Source of the DNA: an uncultured Gemella sp.
GTDB lineage: Bacteria > Bacillota > Bacilli > Staphylococcales > Gemellaceae
Length of the DNA stretch: 6,879 nucleotides
Direction: 5' to 3'
Assembly: GCA_947254465.1 (NCBI GenBank)
Contig: CAMYEU010000090.1
Location: 1-6,879 of the forward strand
This document shows, in pieces, positions 5,556 through 6,879 of the stretch. Made by a program: the position numbers and the translations under genes. The notes below the pieces were generated by a model. It saw only the letters and a program-made list of their open reading frames with translations, searched no databases and had not been told where the DNA came from. Each line of letters starts with the position of its first letter. The first letter of the stretch is position 1.

Positions 5556-5619
5556 AAAATCATCCTTTCTTTATAAAATACGAGTAGTTCATGCTCTATG
5601 CTAAAGAAGGGGTGATTTT
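5556..5619 (+). terminator. Long bidirectional terminator-like hairpin
   Basis: Positions 5556-5573 pair with 5602-5619 over 18 bp with two G-U pairs. Inside the 28-base loop, 5582-5586 pairs with 5592-5596. The arms begin with AAAA and end with TTTT, the layout of an intrinsic terminator working on both strands. It probably ends the rgg transcript before the permease. The T-tract is short (TTTTAATTAT), so termination may be incomplete. Each arm also reads as a Shine-Dalgarno-like GAAGGGGTGAT or GAAAGGATGAT on its strand. The + strand one precedes only a three-codon frame (ATG at 5624). Confidence 0.6.
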
Positions 5620-5649
5620 AATTATGTCAAAATAATAGTTTATTGCATG

Positions 5650-5655
5650 TATAAT
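5650..5655 (+). promoter_or_regulatory. Probable -10 box for the permease gene
   Basis: TATAAT here is part of TATAATAGTG (5650-5659), identical to the ten bases at the second rgg promoter (4430-4439). No clear -35 is visible. The leader to the permease would be about 145 bases and holds no supported gene. A second TATAAT at 5739-5744 would give a shorter leader and is an equal alternative. Confidence 0.35.
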
Positions 5656-5805
5656 AGTGGAGGATAAGGATTTTTGTTTGAAACGTTTTACATTTTATTT
5701 AAATAATATAAATTATATTTTAAGTAAAAACTGTATCATATAATTATAGAATGATAATAGTTATTAATACTATTTACATAAAAATAAATAAAAGAGGTGT
5801 AAATA

Positions 5806-6836
5806 ATGTCGATTCTTAAAAAGGCATGGTTATATATAACCAGAAAAAGTTTTAAATCATTTGTTATATTTTTGATATTAGCTACTATGTCATCATTAAT
5901 TTTAAGTACTATATCAATTAAAAAATCAACTGATGCTTTATCAAAAGAGACTTTTCAAAATATAACGAGTAGTTTTTCTATGGAGATAAATAGAAAGACT
6001 AATCAAGGGACTGCCAGAGGAGCTGGTAACTTAATAGGAGAGGATATTGAGAAGATTAAGGAGCTTCCGGGAGTAAAGAAATATGTTAAACGAATGAATG
6101 TGAGTGCGGATTTAATAGATTTAGAGCCTTTAAAACTTGCGAATCATCAACAAGAAGAGAAAAACAACAAACAAAGACAACTTTTCTCTAAAACTGTTAT
6201 TGTTACTGGAACAAATGACTCGTCGTTAGATGATAGATTCTCTGCAGAAACATTAAAATTAATAGAAGGGCGACATCTAACTGATAATGATAAAAATTCG
6301 GCTCTAATTCATGAAGGTTTTGCTAAGAAGAATAAAATTAAAGTTGGAGATAAGATTAAATTAAAAGGTAATCCAAATGATGCAGATAATGAGAAAAAAT
6401 CTGATAAAGAGGTTGAAGTTACTGTAGTTGGTATTTTTGGAGGTCAGAATAAAGGTGTTACATCTAGTCATATGGAACTCTACGATAATATTTTTATAGC
6501 TGATACTCAAACAACAAAAACTTTATATAATTATGAAGATGGGAAAGAAATATATCAAGATGCAACATTTTTAGTTGATGGAAAAGATAAAGTTGATAAT
6601 ATTATAAATGATGCTAAAAAACTTCCTATTAACTGGAAACAATATATGTTAGTTAAAAGTAATCAAAACTTCCCAGCTCTTCAACAATCATTAGATACAA
6701 TTTATAGTCTAACTAATGGTGTATTTATCAGTACGATAGTCTTTAGCATAGTAATATTATCATTGATATTATTCTTATGGATAAACAGTAGAAGAAAAGA
6801 AATCGGTGTAAGTTTAGCGATTGGTATGACTAAAGC
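5806..6836 (+). CDS. Vex-like FtsX/MacB-type ABC transporter permease, C-terminus cut off
   Basis: The first 343 codons of a membrane permease are present. The gene is cut by adapter DNA, which falsely extends it with CLLYTSPSPRD. AGAGGTG at 5793-5799 lies 6 bases before the ATG. Residues 1-17 are a basic cytoplasmic start (KKAWLYITRKSFK), 18-38 the first membrane helix, about 41-300 a large extracellular domain, about 305-327 the second helix, then RRKEIGVSLAIG at 329-340, the conserved FtsX/MacB segment leading to the coupling region. The extracellular part (SFSMEINRKTNQGTARGAGN, then VTGTNDSS) matches my memory of pneumococcal Vex3/Vex1-type permeases; no search was run. Family members usually have a complementary FtsX-type half and a separate ATPase gene next door, here beyond the window. 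The substrate is unknown; Vex transporters have been linked to peptide export in pneumococcus. An internal end at 6836 means the true protein should be roughly 100 or more residues longer. Confidence 0.88.
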
Positions 6837-6879
6837 CTGTCTCTTATACACATCTCCGAGCCCACGAGACATCTCAGGA
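6837..6879. other. Nextera adapter and i7 index, reverse orientation (not genomic)
   Basis: CTGTCTCTTATACACATCT (6837-6855) is the Tn5 mosaic end, 6856-6870 is the complement of the read-2 adapter, and 6871-6878 (ATCTCAGG) is the reverse complement of the index at 7-14. The last base starts the P7 sequence. The permease reading frame is artificial past 6836. Confidence 0.98.

Noticed and set aside
5461..5580. Short - strand frames considered as a transposase remnant or type I toxin
   Set aside because: Frames are 12-35 codons with stops between them, with no ribosome site and no recognisable motif.
5624..5635. Well-spaced ribosome site before ATG at 5624, considered as a small gene
   Set aside because: The frame stops after three codons (MSK), and the purine run is explained as one arm of the terminator hairpin.

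Overview
The window is a low-GC Gram-positive (Firmicutes) fragment. It is strongly A+T rich and A-rich on the coding strand. It carries a YSIRK-like signal peptide, an LPNTG cell-wall sorting signal, Rgg-family regulators and a Vex-like ABC permease. This combination points to a streptococcus-like commensal. Gemella is my best guess because the base composition looks too AT-rich for most streptococci; this is inference and no sequence search was run. Bases 1-48 and 6837-6879 are not genomic. They are Illumina Nextera adapter plus an 8-base i7 index, in opposite orientations, so both ends are artificial and the genomic insert is 49-6836.

All convincing genes are on the + strand. In order: the C-terminal end of an Rgg-type regulator (49-389) with a strong terminator (417-457); a 932-residue sortase-anchored surface protein (660-3458) built as coiled coil, CAP-like SEC10/PgrA surface-exclusion domain, coiled coil, LPNTG anchor, with its own terminator (3469-3511); about 1 kb without an obvious gene (3512-4470); a complete second Rgg-type regulator (4471-5400); a structured 400-base gap (5401-5805); and the start of an FtsX/MacB-type ABC transporter permease resembling pneumococcal Vex proteins (5806-6836), cut by the adapter.

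The 1-kb gap is not empty. It holds an AT palindrome, a nested TGTCA/TGACA dyad, an extended -10 promoter (3883-3891), a Shine-Dalgarno sequence with no start codon, a hairpin, a 51-codon frame for a cationic amphipathic peptide (4035-4190) and a strong intrinsic terminator (4225-4265). Because the surface gene already has its own terminator, the second terminator implies a separate small transcript. I consider this the best candidate for something undescribed. The gap after the second regulator holds a 14-codon Trp-rich frame, two mutually exclusive short helices and a long terminator-like hairpin before the permease.

Working model (inference): two related Rgg regulators, a family that usually answers to short peptides, flank a surface-exclusion-type adhesin and one or two small-peptide loci, with a Vex-like exporter alongside. 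Regulation of any of these genes by either Rgg is not shown by the sequence.
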